Part shown: in pieces, positions 36,541-45,379 of the stretch
Layout: every line of letters starts with the position of its first letter
Numbering within the stretch: position 1 is the first letter of the stretch
NCBI GenBank assembly: GCA_965262665.1
Contig: CBDHFR010000003.1
Location: 496,001-560,000 of the forward strand
Length of the DNA: 64,000 nucleotides
From: CBDBND01 sp965262665
GTDB taxonomy: Bacteria; Pseudomonadota; Alphaproteobacteria; Rhodospirillales; Rhodospirillaceae
Reading direction: 5' to 3'
Program-made: the position numbers and the translations under genes
The notes under the pieces: generated by a model
The model's input: only the letters and a program-made list of their open reading frames with translations
The model's database searches: none
Told to the model about the DNA's origin: nothing

Positions 36541-37342
36541 CGAGAAACTCCCTAACAATGTTGGCGGCCTCTTCGGTTTTCAAATCAAGAAAGCCGTGGC
36601 TCCACCCTGGCAAGTCGTGAATACGGCTCTCCGGATGGGCGAGTAAATTCTTAGCCCGGGGTGTGCGGTCCCACACATCGTCCTCGGGATTAAGCACAAG
36701 AATGGGTTGGGTGACCTGCGGAATGGCCGCGACGCTATCGTAAGAAAACGCAGCGGCATGGCCCCACCAAGATATTTTCGGGTTCAGCACCCGCGCCCAG
36801 AATGTCCGGCCGATGTCATCAAGCGTGCGGCCGTCCATGCTCCAGTGCACCGCCGACTGCCACCACTTCTGCAAGTGGGAGCCGTCCTCTTGAAGTGGTT
36901 CGGGTCCATATAACGCTTTGGCTTTGGCCAATTCCTCTGCGTTGTAGATCGGCGCCGACACCATGACGACGCGATGCACCGTGTCTTGGTTTTCGATGGC
37001 CGTCTGCACCGCCACTTTTGAACCGGTGTGATAGCCCATCACATCGACGGCGCTGAGATCGAGGGCATCGATTAGATCCAACACCGCATGGGCGTAGTCC
37101 AAGATGGCTGGCTGATAGGGCGGCGCATCCGAATTGCCGAAGCCCGGCGTATCCATGGCAATGGCCAAGCGGTCCTGCCCCATAGTAGCAAGAAATCGTT
37201 CGTAGATGATGCTGGAATAGGGACTCATGTGAAAACAGATGAGCGGACGGTTGCCCTGATCCTCGTCCGGCTGGGCGATGCGGTAATGAATCTGGCCGAA
37301 ACGGCTATCAGCGTATCCGCGCTTGACCACGCCGGGCTTCAT
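36530..37342 (-). CDS. Alpha/beta hydrolase with His at the nucleophile elbow, copy A
   Basis: A 270-residue alpha/beta-hydrolase-fold protein. The nucleophile elbow, normally G-x-S-x-G, is MGYHTGS (about 100-106), with His in the nucleophile place. The acid and base candidates are NPEDDVWDR and WSHGFLDL (His about 256). The oxyanion loop is CFHMSPYS. It is a tandem paralogue of the next gene upstream, sharing GYHTGS, NPxDD and HGxLDL. The start overlaps the copy B stop by 4 bases. The His nucleophile suggests either a non-hydrolytic reaction or a binding role; I cannot say which. Confidence 0.82.
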   Translation of the reverse strand: MKPGVVKRGYADSRFGQIHYRIAQPDEDQGNRPLICFHMSPYSSIIYERFLATMGQDRLAIAMDTPGFGNSDAPPYQPAILDYAHAVLDLIDALDLSAVDVMGYHTGSKVAVQTAIENQDTVHRVVMVSAPIYNAEELAKAKALYGPEPLQEDGSHLQKWWQSAVHWSMDGRTLDDIGRTFWARVLNPKISWWGHAAAFSYDSVAAIPQVTQPILVLNPEDDVWDRTPRAKNLLAHPESRIHDLPGWSHGFLDLKTEEAANIVREFLDAD

Positions 37343-38154
37343 GGTGTCGCTCCGTCAAGAAAGGTGCGCACGATCTTGCCCGCCTCTTCCGTGTGCAAAT
37401 CCAGATAGCCGTGACCCCAATCGGGCAATTCGTGAATGCGCCCGTTCTGCATGATGCCGTCGGCGCGGCGGGATTGTTCCACCAGATCGTCGTTGGGATT
37501 CAACACCAATACCGGTTGTGTGACCTGCTTGAGTTTCTCCGCCATGGGAAAATCAAAAGCGGCGTTTTGGCCCCACCAGGAAATGTCGGGACGGCGCAGA
37601 GAATCGGCGAACTGATAGCCCACGTGATCCATGGTGTAGCCGGGGCCGGCCCAAAACAAATGGCCCTTCCATTTCTCCGCAATGTGGCTGCCGTCTTCGG
37701 AGATCTCCGGTTTTGCATAGTGGTCACGGAAGCCTTGAAGTTCTTCCTCAATAAAAATCGGCGCGGAGGGGAGCACCAATTTGCGCACCCGGTCCGGCTG
37801 TTGCAGGGCCAGTTCCACACAAGTTTCGGAACCGGTGTGGTAGCCCATGACATCGACAGTGGTGAGATCCAATGCGTCCATCACATCGGTCATGGCGGCG
37901 GCATAGTCGGAGATAGAAGGTTTTTCCGGTGGCGGATCGGAGTCGCCAAACCCGGGTGTATCCGGTGCCACGGCAAGACGGTCCGTGCCCATGTGGCCGA
38001 TGAAAGTTTCATTGATGCGCCCGGAATTGGGGCTCATGTGAAAACAGAGGAGCGGCGTGTGATCCCAATCGCTTTCGGGCGTGGCCATGCGCAGATGGAT
38101 TTGGCCAAAACGGCCATCGACATAGGTTTTGCGGACGGGAACGGACATCGTCAT
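37339..38154 (-). CDS. Alpha/beta hydrolase with His at the nucleophile elbow, copy B
   Basis: A 271-residue paralogue of the gene downstream. Key text: RFGQIHLRMATPESD at the N-terminus, CFHMSPNSGR for the oxyanion loop, VMGYHTGSETC for the nucleophile elbow, NPNDDLVEQ and WGHGYLDL for acid and base. As in copy A, the nucleophile place holds His, confirmed in the DNA as CAC. It opens a coupled operon of two hydrolases, an exported NAD(P)-binding protein and rsmB. The FAD enzyme starts on the other strand 150 bases away, which suggests shared regulation or pathway. Confidence 0.82.
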   Translation of the reverse strand: MTMSVPVRKTYVDGRFGQIHLRMATPESDWDHTPLLCFHMSPNSGRINETFIGHMGTDRLAVAPDTPGFGDSDPPPEKPSISDYAAAMTDVMDALDLTTVDVMGYHTGSETCVELALQQPDRVRKLVLPSAPIFIEEELQGFRDHYAKPEISEDGSHIAEKWKGHLFWAGPGYTMDHVGYQFADSLRRPDISWWGQNAAFDFPMAEKLKQVTQPVLVLNPNDDLVEQSRRADGIMQNGRIHELPDWGHGYLDLHTEEAGKIVRTFLDGATP

Positions 38155-38304
38155 GGCGGGACCGTCCGATGCACAGCCATGGAGGTCAAGGGGAAACAGT
38201 GTTCCGCTTACTGGTATCCAGTGAGAGACCGAACATGTTCATTGACATGACGCAGGCATAATCCGCGGTATGATCCGCACAAATAGAGGAACAGGGAGCG
38301 CATC

Positions 38305-39747
38305 ATGAGCCAGGCGTGGGACGTCATCATTATCGGCGCGGGCACGGCAGGACTGCCGGCCGCCATCTTTGCGGCCGAACGCAGCGATAAAATCTTGGTG
38401 CTGGATGCAGCACCGGAAATCGGCGGCACCCTACATTTGAGTTCCGGTCAAATGAGCGCGGCGGGCACCCGCCTGCAAAAGGAAAAGGGGATCGACGACA
38501 CCCCGGTCCTGCACATTGAAGACATCATGCGCATTTCCAAGAACACCGCCGACCGGCTGCTGGCGGGACTGGCCGTCGACAACGCGGCCGAGACCTTGGA
38601 CTGGCTCGAGACCATCGGCTTCAAGCCCCTGCCGGACCATCCGGTCAAAGGCCAGGCCCACGAGCCCTACAGTGTGAAGCGGTATGTGTGGGGCGAAGAC
38701 CTGGGCAAGTCGATCCTGGCGGTGTTGAAGCCGGTGTTTGAACAACTAATTGCTGACGGCCGCGTCACTCTGAAGCTGAACACCCGGGTGTCAAAGCTGG
38801 TGCAGGCCGACAACGGTGCGGTCACCGGTGTTGTCGCCGTAACCGACGGTGCGGAAGAAACCTTCACCGCCGAATCCGTGCTCATCGCCGCCGGCGGCTA
38901 TGTGGCCAACGGCGCCATGTACAAAGAGCTCAGCGGCCATCCGGCCTACGGCGATCACTCCTATCCCTATTGCGTCGGCGATGGATTGAATTTGGGTTTG
39001 TCCGCCGGCGGGACCGCACAGGGTCATGATAATTATCTCGCCAGTTTCGGCGTGGTGATGCAGAGTTACGATGTGCCCAGCAAAGTACGCTGCCGCCAAG
39101 TCCATTGGCCCGAGCGGCGCATGCCCTGGGAGATTTACGTCAATGCCCACGGCAAACGGTTCATTCGCGAAGACGAGCCGTCCGTCGATGTGCGCGAACA
39201 CACCATTCAGGACCAGCCAGACCTGCGCCATTGGATCGTGTTTGACTCTGTGACGTTGAAAGAGGCGCCGCCTTTGTTTGCTGATTTCAGTCCAGACGAC
39301 ATCAAAGCCGCGGCGGAAAACAGCGAGCCCATGTTCTACGTGGCTGACACCATCGAGGCGTTGGCGGATAAGGCTGGCCTACCGGTCGAAACCGTTGTTG
39401 AAACGGTGACGGCCTACAACGAAGGCCAAGCCAGCGGTTCGGATTCCTTGGGCCGGGAGAATATGCCTCGGGGAATCACCGACGCGCCATTCTACGCCAT
39501 CCGCTCCCAGGCCATGTCCGTGTCCAGCACGGTGGGGCTGAAGGTGAATCAAAACCTGCAAGTCATCCGCGATGATGGCTCGGCCATTTCAGGCCTTTAT
39601 GCGGCTGGGGAATCCCTCGGTCAGGGAGCGATGATGGGTAGTTCCTTTTGCGGCGATATGCTGGTCACGCCAGCGATTACTTTCGGGCGGCTGCTGGGAC
39701 AGCGGTTGCTGCCTTTGGATGAGTCGGCCCAGGCCGCAGCGGAATAG
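38305..39747 (+). CDS. FAD-dependent oxidoreductase (FAD_binding_2, fumarate reductase/ketosteroid dehydrogenase-like)
   Basis: A 480-residue flavoprotein with the N-terminal FAD-binding motif DVIIIGAGTAGLPAAIFAAERS (about 6-27), the cap region with RRMPWEIYVNAHGKRFIREDEPS, and the C-terminal FAD motif GLYAAGESLGQGAMMGSSFCGDM. This family carries out C-C dehydrogenation or reduction of enoates, e.g. fumarate reductase, tricarballylate dehydrogenase or ketosteroid dehydrogenase; the substrate is not known. It is the intact paralogue of the broken gene at 26.8-29.2 kb. The start follows AGGGAGCGCATC. Divergent from the hydrolase operon. Confidence 0.88.
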   Translation: MSQAWDVIIIGAGTAGLPAAIFAAERSDKILVLDAAPEIGGTLHLSSGQMSAAGTRLQKEKGIDDTPVLHIEDIMRISKNTADRLLAGLAVDNAAETLDWLETIGFKPLPDHPVKGQAHEPYSVKRYVWGEDLGKSILAVLKPVFEQLIADGRVTLKLNTRVSKLVQADNGAVTGVVAVTDGAEETFTAESVLIAAGGYVANGAMYKELSGHPAYGDHSYPYCVGDGLNLGLSAGGTAQGHDNYLASFGVVMQSYDVPSKVRCRQVHWPERRMPWEIYVNAHGKRFIREDEPSVDVREHTIQDQPDLRHWIVFDSVTLKEAPPLFADFSPDDIKAAAENSEPMFYVADTIEALADKAGLPVETVVETVTAYNEGQASGSDSLGRENMPRGITDAPFYAIRSQAMSVSSTVGLKVNQNLQVIRDDGSAISGLYAAGESLGQGAMMGSSFCGDMLVTPAITFGRLLGQRLLPLDESAQAAAE

Positions 39748-39757
39748 GCGGTCCTCC

Positions 39758-40304
39758 CTAGCCCCACGGCCCTTTGCGGCGGCCACTGCTGGGGACGGAT
39801 CGACGTCCCGATGAGAACGTGCTCTGTCCTGCCATGGCTTCCAACTGGGCGATGCGGTTGGCCATGCTCGGGTGGGTGGAAAACAGATTGTCTGCTTTAT
39901 GGGCATGCAGTGGGTTGACGGTGAACAGATGGGCCGTGGCCGGATTGGCTTCGGCGATGTTGTTGTCGATCTGTCGCGCACCGTTTTCCAGCTTCGTCAG
40001 TGCTGAGGCCAGCCACAGGGGATTGCCGCAGATCTCCGCCCCGCCCGCATCGGCGCCGTATTCCCGGGTGCGGGAAATGGCCAGTTGGACCAGGGACGCG
40101 GTCAACGGCGCCAGGATGGCCACCGCCAACACGCCGATGAATCCCAGCGGACTGTTCCGCCGCGTTCCAATAGGCGAAAGCGTTCATGCCCAACGCCAAC
40201 AGAAACGCAAACATCATCCCGCCTTCGCCGCCGATGAGAAAACCGACAAAGAGAAACAGCGCCGTCATCGCCGCCAGCAAGAGTCCGACCTTAACCGTAT
40301 TCAT
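39758..40304 (-). pseudogene. htpX: HtpX membrane protease, internal deletion removing the catalytic site
   Basis: The N-terminus reads MNTVKVGLLLAAMTALFLFVGFLIGG...NAFAYWNA, typical of HtpX with its first two membrane helices. After about codon 45 (around 40165) the frame shifts and the text resumes as NSPLGFIGVLAVAILAPLTASLVQLAISRTREYGADAGG and NPLWLASALTKLENGA, the C-terminal part. Compared with ordinary HtpX of about 290 residues, some 100-120 residues are missing, including the HEXXH zinc site and its surroundings. No protease activity can remain. An intact stress protease could exist elsewhere in the genome. It lies downstream of the FAD enzyme on the opposite strand. Confidence 0.9.
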
Positions 40305-40377
40305 TTAAAATCCTTTTGGTGTTGCCAGGGGTCTTCTATGGATTTATGTGAAGGCAGTGCAAACACAAGGGTGTGTC

Positions 40378-40590
40378 ATGACATCGTCTAAAATGGACTC
40401 TTCGAAACCCGATCCCAAACCGGCTCCGTCCAAGGCCAACGAGGCAAGGCAAGATGCGGATTTGAAGTCGGACGGAAAAACCGACTCCGGAGACCGGGTG
40501 GAGAAGACCGACGAGATCGGTGGGCCAAAAGGACCGGAACCCACCCGCTATGGCGATTGGGAAAAGAAGGGGCGCTGCTCGGATTTCTAA
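40378..40590 (+). CDS. DUF1674 protein, SdhAF4-like succinate dehydrogenase assembly factor
   Basis: A 70-residue protein, mostly charged and disordered, ending in the DUF1674 signature GGPKGPEPTRYGDWEKKGRCSDF. This motif defines bacterial homologues of the mitochondrial assembly factor SDHAF4, which binds the flavinylated SdhA subunit. ATG 40378 is used (an in-frame ATG at 40348 adds ten residues). It is divergent from htpX and upstream of a TPR-like gene. The next likely step is support of complex II assembly, from the homology. Confidence 0.85.
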   Translation: MTSSKMDSSKPDPKPAPSKANEARQDADLKSDGKTDSGDRVEKTDEIGGPKGPEPTRYGDWEKKGRCSDF

Positions 40591-40738
40591 GCCGGGATGC
40601 TGTCTGCCCCCTCCAACTTAAACGGTTCTTTAAAGAGCTTGCCGTAAGCCTATGAGTCTGAATAACGACTCTAATTTGATTGAAGGTGTTCAATCCCGGG
40701 TTGTTAGGTCCTTTGCGCTTAGGCGGTAAACTTAAACC

Positions 40739-42102
40739 ATGCTCTTAACTGCCTTCATTGACCGCCTGAAAGGGCAACCTAATGAGGCCGACGAGGCGTT
40801 GGCCCTCGACGATCCGGAAGAAGTTTTTACGCCGTCGAACCCCTAACTTTGCTGATCTGTCCCATGGCCGGAGACTCTACCGGCCGCTCGGCTCAGCATA
40901 TTGGTACACGGTTGTCAGGTAGGCTGGGGCTAAAGATAGAGGTGCTCGATCGGGCACTGACCTCCGCCAAAGCAGATTTGTTTTTGCCCTCCTCCCTGTC
41001 CATGGCCGTGGATCTGGGCGGGACCTGGTTGCAGCGCCACGATGCCGACCTGTTGGTCTGGGGCGACATGACCAAAACGGGCGGCTGGCGCCTGCGCTTC
41101 CTCAGCCGCTCCGTTTCCGTGCAGCCGGATGCGGCCACCTGGACAGCCATCGACCGTCTCGATGTGCCGGCCCTGTTCTCCGACGCCTTCAGCGATTTGG
41201 TATTTGCCTGCGCTCTGTCCATCGCCGACCTGGCCACCGGTGAACAGTTCCAAGCGCGGCGAGCTTTGCTCGATCCAGTGATGGACTCCGTGCCCAATTT
41301 GACCGAGGGCGACCATTCCGGTACGGTGGCGGAAGGAGCGACGGCGCTGAGCGCCTATGGCGCTCTACTGCTTATGCAAGGCGCATCACGCGGCGATCTC
41401 AAAACTTTGGAAAAGGCCGTGTCCCTCAGTCAGGCAGCGTTGATCATGGGACAAGACGTCTTCCCGCCTCACGAAGAGGCGATTATCGGTGCGCGCATTG
41501 CCGACGGCATGTCTCTCATCAGCGACTTGAAGTCAGGCACAGCGCTGCCGACCAAGACCGTCGACTACTACCGCACGGCCGTCAGCATGATCGACCGGGG
41601 CGAGTTCTCCGACAATTCGGCCGCACTCAATGTGCGCCTCGGATTGGCCTTGCACGGTTTGGCTTTGCATGACGAAGACATCGACCTGCTGCAGCAATCG
41701 GCCGATGCCATGACCGACGCCACTCGGGTGTGGACCCTGACGGAACATCCCGTGCGCTGGGCCGACATCCAAAATTCTCTCGGCGGGTTGCTGCTGACAA
41801 TGGGCAAGTTGAGCGACGCGCCGGATCTTTACGACAAGGCCATCAACATCTTTCTCTCCATTGTCAGTGTCTGGACCCGGACCAAGGCGCCCATGGTCTG
41901 GGCTACCACCTTGGCCAACCTTGGCGCGGCTCTGAAAGAAAAAGGCGAAGTGGCCCACAGCCGGGCGATCCTGTCCAAAGCCGCCGACGCCTTCCGGCAG
42001 GCGGGTGAAGTGTTCACTGAGCTCAACATGGAACACTACGTCGCCATCGTCGATGCGGAAGTGGATGCCATTGAACGCAAACTGGCAGTCGACGCGGTCT
42101 AG
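40739..42102 (+). CDS. TPR-like protein, probable one-base deletion in a C run
   Basis: The open frame 40849-42102 has 417 codons with TPR-like helical repeats (AEGATALSAYGALLLMQGASRG; NSLGGLLLTMGKLSDAPDLYDKAINIF; TLANLGAALKEKGEVAHSRAILSKAAD). Upstream, another frame from ATG 40739 encodes MLLTAFIDRLKGQ...EEVFTPSNP and stops at TAA. Inserting one C in the CCCC at 40841-40844 joins SNP to LTLLICPMAGDSTG in frame. So the natural gene is likely 40739-42102 with a deletion, or a sequencing error. Otherwise translation could start at TTG 40849 or ATG 40864. The family is not named; the role is unknown. Confidence 0.6.
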
Positions 42103-42108
42103 CGACGC

Positions 42109-42618
42109 TTACACGCCATCGAAAGCGGAATGGTAGCGGACGGTGCCTTCCGGCACGGCTGCCGGCCCCAACCGCACGGCCTGGAACGCATATCCCCCGC
42201 CGTGTTCCCACGACAATCCGAAGTTGGACGCCGGTTGAAATCCGAACCTTTTGTAATAGTTGGGGTCACCAAGCAGGACGAGGCCCTGTCCGCCCATGTT
42301 CGAGGTTTCGTGAAGCGCTTTGAGCATCAGCGCCACGCCAATGCCTTGGCGTTGATGATCGGGATGAACGGCGATGGGTCCCAAACCTAACCAGGACGGA
42401 TCGCTTTGACCGTTGATGGTGACCCGACTGACAGCCACATGACCAACGATGATGCTGCCGCGTTCGGCCACTAGCGAAAGCGTCAGCGCATCGGCATCTC
42501 GTAACGCGTCAACGAGATTGGCTTCGGCCTCTTGTTCAAACGCTGCTGCGAGAACAGTGTGGATGGCTTTAACATCGTCTGCCGTTTCCGGACGAATGAC
42601 CGGTGAGAGTGAACTCAC
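42109..42618 (-). CDS. GNAT-family N-acetyltransferase (YhbS-like)
   Basis: A 169-residue acetyltransferase. The acetyl-CoA motif is LGLGPIAVHPDHQRQGIGVALMLKAL (about 75-100), followed by VLLGDPNYYKRFGFQPA. This arrangement is typical of YhbS-type GNAT proteins. The substrate is unknown. Its start overlaps the acs stop by 4 bases on the same strand, so the two are probably co-transcribed. An acetyltransferase next to acs recalls acetylation control of Acs by Pat, but this protein lacks the Pat nucleotide-binding domain, so the link is only contextual. Confidence 0.85.
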   Translation of the reverse strand: MSSLSPVIRPETADDVKAIHTVLAAAFEQEAEANLVDALRDADALTLSLVAERGSIIVGHVAVSRVTINGQSDPSWLGLGPIAVHPDHQRQGIGVALMLKALHETSNMGGQGLVLLGDPNYYKRFGFQPASNFGLSWEHGGGYAFQAVRLGPAAVPEGTVRYHSAFDGV

Positions 42619-44555
42619 GCGCCGGCCCGGTTATTCACCAGGTCGTCGACCACGCTGGGATCGGCGAGCGTCGACGTGTCACCCAAAGAGTCCACATCGT
42701 CCTCGGCGATCTTGCGCAGGATGCGGCGCATGATTTTGCCGGAGCGGGTTTTCGGCAGACCGGGCGCCCATTGTAAATGATCGGGTTTGGCGATGGCACC
42801 GATGTCGTTGCGCACCCAGATGATCAGTTCGTCGTGCAGCTCCGGCGTCGGCTCCGTCCCTTCCATTAGAGTGACATAGGCGTAAATGCCCTGGCCTTTG
42901 ATGTCGTGGGGATAGCCGACCACAGCCGCTTCGGCCACAGCCTTATGAGCGACGAGAGAACTTTCTACTTCCGCCGTGCCCATGCGGTGGCCGGAGACGT
43001 TGAGCACGTCGTCGACCCGGCCGGTGATCCAGTAGTAGCCGTCTTCGTCGCGGCGGCAGCCGTCACCGGTGAAGTACTTGCCGGGGTACTGCACGAAGTA
43101 GGTTTCGATGAACCGCTTATGATCGCCGAACACGGAGCGTATCTGGCCAGGCCAGGAGTCTTTCATGCAGAGATAGCCTTCGGCGGCACCGTCCAGTTCA
43201 TTGCCGTCCGCGTCCACCAAACAAGGTTGAATGCCGAAGAACGGCCGCGTCGCCGAACCCGGTTTCAGTTTGGTCGCGCCCGGCAACGGTGCGATGAGGA
43301 TTCCGCCGGTTTCCGTCTGCCACCAGGTGTCGACAATGGGACAGCGGCCGTCGCCGACGACCCGGTGATACCACAGCCACGCTTCCGGATTGATGGGCTC
43401 GCCCACCGTGCCAAGCAATCGCAGCGTGGTGCGTGAGGTGCGTTTGACCGGCTCGTCTCCTTCGCGCATGAGCGCACGCAAGGCCGTCGGTGCGGTGTAA
43501 AACGTGTTCACCCCGTGTTTGTCGACCACGTCCCAGAAGCGGCTGGAGTTGGGATAGTTGGGCACACCCTCGAACATGAGAGTAATGGCGCCGTTGGCCA
43601 GCGGCCCGTAGACAATGTAGGTGTGGCCGGTGACCCAGCCCACGTCAGCCGTGCACCAATAGATTTGACGGGCGTCGTAATCGAACACGTATTTGTGGGT
43701 CATGGCGGCGTAAACCATGTAGCCGCCGGTGGTGTGTAGCACGCCTTTAGGTTTTCCCGTCGAGCCCGAGGTATAAAGAATGAACAGCGGATCTTCCGCG
43801 CTCATCTCTTCGGGCTCGCACCAGGTTTCCGCCGCCTTGCACATGACGTGGTACCAAACGTCCCGCGGCGATTGCATCGGCACACCAACTTCCGTCCGCT
43901 CCACCACCACCACGTGACGCACGCCGGGGCATTGCTCCAATGCTTTGTCCACGTTGGCTTTTAAGGGAATGGTTTTGCCACCGCGCACCCCTTCGTCGGC
44001 GGTGATTACCAGTTCCGCGTCGCAATCGTTGATACGATCGGCCAGGGATTGGGGTGCGAAACCGCCGAACACAACGGAATGCACCGCGCCGATGCGCGCG
44101 CAAGCAAGCATGGCCACAGCGGCTTCGACGATCATCGGCATGTAGATGCACACCCGGTCACCTTTGTTGACCTTGAGCGTCTTCAGCACATTGGCGAATC
44201 GGCAGACTTGCTCGTGCAACTCCGTATAGGTCACGTTTTTATGTTGGGTGGGATCGTCCCCTTCCCAGATGATTGCCGTGTCGGGGCCGTGGTCTTGAAG
44301 GTGGCGGTCAACGCAGTTGTAACAGGCGTTCAAGGTGCCATCTTCGAACCACTTGATGGCAACGTCATCGGCCCCGTACGTGACCGACTTCACTTTGGTG
44401 TAGGGCGTAACCCAGTCGACGATCTGGCCGTGTTCGCGCCAGAAGCCCTCCGGATCATCGACGGAACGCTTGTACATTTCCTGGTACTGGTCGTCGTTGA
44501 CCAGCGCGGTTTTGGTCCAGTTTTCAGGAACATCGATTACGGTGTGATCGGTCAT
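42615..44555 (-). CDS. acs: Acetyl-coenzyme A synthetase
   Basis: A 646-residue ANL-superfamily enzyme that activates acetate with ATP and CoA to acetyl-CoA in two steps. The length is close to the usual 650. The phosphate-binding loop is YTSGSTGKPKGVLHTTGG, the core TGDGCRRDEDGYYWITGR, and the C-terminal PKTRSGKIMRRILRKIAEDD carries the catalytic Lys that lysine acetyltransferases modify. It is followed on the same strand by an overlapping GNAT gene, and lies downstream of a Rieske and YciI gene. The frame is intact. Confidence 0.96.
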   Translation of the reverse strand: MTDHTVIDVPENWTKTALVNDDQYQEMYKRSVDDPEGFWREHGQIVDWVTPYTKVKSVTYGADDVAIKWFEDGTLNACYNCVDRHLQDHGPDTAIIWEGDDPTQHKNVTYTELHEQVCRFANVLKTLKVNKGDRVCIYMPMIVEAAVAMLACARIGAVHSVVFGGFAPQSLADRINDCDAELVITADEGVRGGKTIPLKANVDKALEQCPGVRHVVVVERTEVGVPMQSPRDVWYHVMCKAAETWCEPEEMSAEDPLFILYTSGSTGKPKGVLHTTGGYMVYAAMTHKYVFDYDARQIYWCTADVGWVTGHTYIVYGPLANGAITLMFEGVPNYPNSSRFWDVVDKHGVNTFYTAPTALRALMREGDEPVKRTSRTTLRLLGTVGEPINPEAWLWYHRVVGDGRCPIVDTWWQTETGGILIAPLPGATKLKPGSATRPFFGIQPCLVDADGNELDGAAEGYLCMKDSWPGQIRSVFGDHKRFIETYFVQYPGKYFTGDGCRRDEDGYYWITGRVDDVLNVSGHRMGTAEVESSLVAHKAVAEAAVVGYPHDIKGQGIYAYVTLMEGTEPTPELHDELIIWVRNDIGAIAKPDHLQWAPGLPKTRSGKIMRRILRKIAEDDVDSLGDTSTLADPSVVDDLVNNRAGA

Positions 44556-44672
44556 GGCGGCGTCTCCTGGTCCCGGACGTGTTCCTCCGGCTTAGGCTGC
44601 GTCATTATCAGGAATGATGCCCGATGGAATTGACGCAAGTCACCCTTTTGCTGTGACGATTTTCAAAACGTC

Positions 44673-45038
44673 TCAATACGGCTCCGGAATGACGATGACG
44701 TCTCCGTCTTCCACCTTGATAGGGAAGGGGCGCAAGCTTTTGCCCCGGCAGGGTCCACGAGTGCAGAACCCGTCCGACGGACGAAAGTGAGCCCCGTGCA
44801 TGGTGCACAGCAGGTAATGTCCGGTGAGATCAAAGAAAGTGTCACCCAGCATGTTGAGCGGCACCCGGGCGTGGGGACAGGAGTTGACGTAGGCACGGAC
44901 GGTGTCCTGCCACTCCACCACCATGATTGAGTACTGCTCCTCGCCGTTGACGATGACCACATCCTTGGCCCGTGTGGCGGCCAGGTCTTCCACCCGGCAG
45001 AGCACGCGACCGGCCAGTTCATCGGGATCGGGTAGCAT
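44673..45038 (-). CDS. Rieske [2Fe-2S] ferredoxin-like protein
   Basis: A 121-residue single-domain Rieske protein. Cluster-binding residues are in NSCPHARVPLN (C-x-H) and LCTMHGAHFRPSDG (C-x2-H), and the surrounding VYVN/ICPWHG-like strand pattern fits NirD/ferredoxin-type Rieske proteins. It carries electrons for an oxygenase or reductase not identified nearby. It ends between a YciI gene and acs on the same strand. There is no signal peptide, so it is cytosolic. Confidence 0.88.
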   Translation of the reverse strand: MLPDPDELAGRVLCRVEDLAATRAKDVVIVNGEEQYSIMVVEWQDTVRAYVNSCPHARVPLNMLGDTFFDLTGHYLLCTMHGAHFRPSDGFCTRGPCRGKSLRPFPIKVEDGDVIVIPEPY

Positions 45039-45062
45039 GGCTGTGCGCTCGTCTTCCCGACG

Positions 45063-45347
45063 CTATGTCATCGGCAAGATGTTGCGGCTGGGACGCATGA
45101 CCACAGACTCAAAGAGGTCGGCCTTGTAATAGGGTTCGTCCTTGATCCAGTCTCGGGCGGCGGCGACGGAGTCAAACTCCAGAATATAGAGACTGCCCTT
45201 AAAGGTTTCGCGGTCGTCTTCAAACAGCGGCCCCACATAGGCGCCATCGGGCATGTTGGCCTTGAGCCATTCCAAATGGCTTGGCCGGGTGGCCATGCGC
45301 AGGTCCAAATGATTGGGTTTGTCTAGACACATGATGGCAATGAGCAT
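45063..45347 (-). CDS. YciI-family protein
   Basis: A 94-residue ferredoxin-fold protein with the YciI pattern: MLIAIMCLDKPNHLDLRMATRPSHLEWL, then GSLYILEFDSVAAARDWIKDEPYYKADLFESV. The conserved His and Asp residues in this family (R..HL.., F..G) could form an active site, but the reaction is unknown. It lies 32 bases after the beta-propeller gene and 24 before the Rieske gene on the same strand. Confidence 0.85.
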   Translation of the reverse strand: MLIAIMCLDKPNHLDLRMATRPSHLEWLKANMPDGAYVGPLFEDDRETFKGSLYILEFDSVAAARDWIKDEPYYKADLFESVVMRPSRNILPMT

Positions 45348-45379
45348 GGGGTGCGTCCTTTGCGAGTGCGCGAATTCGT

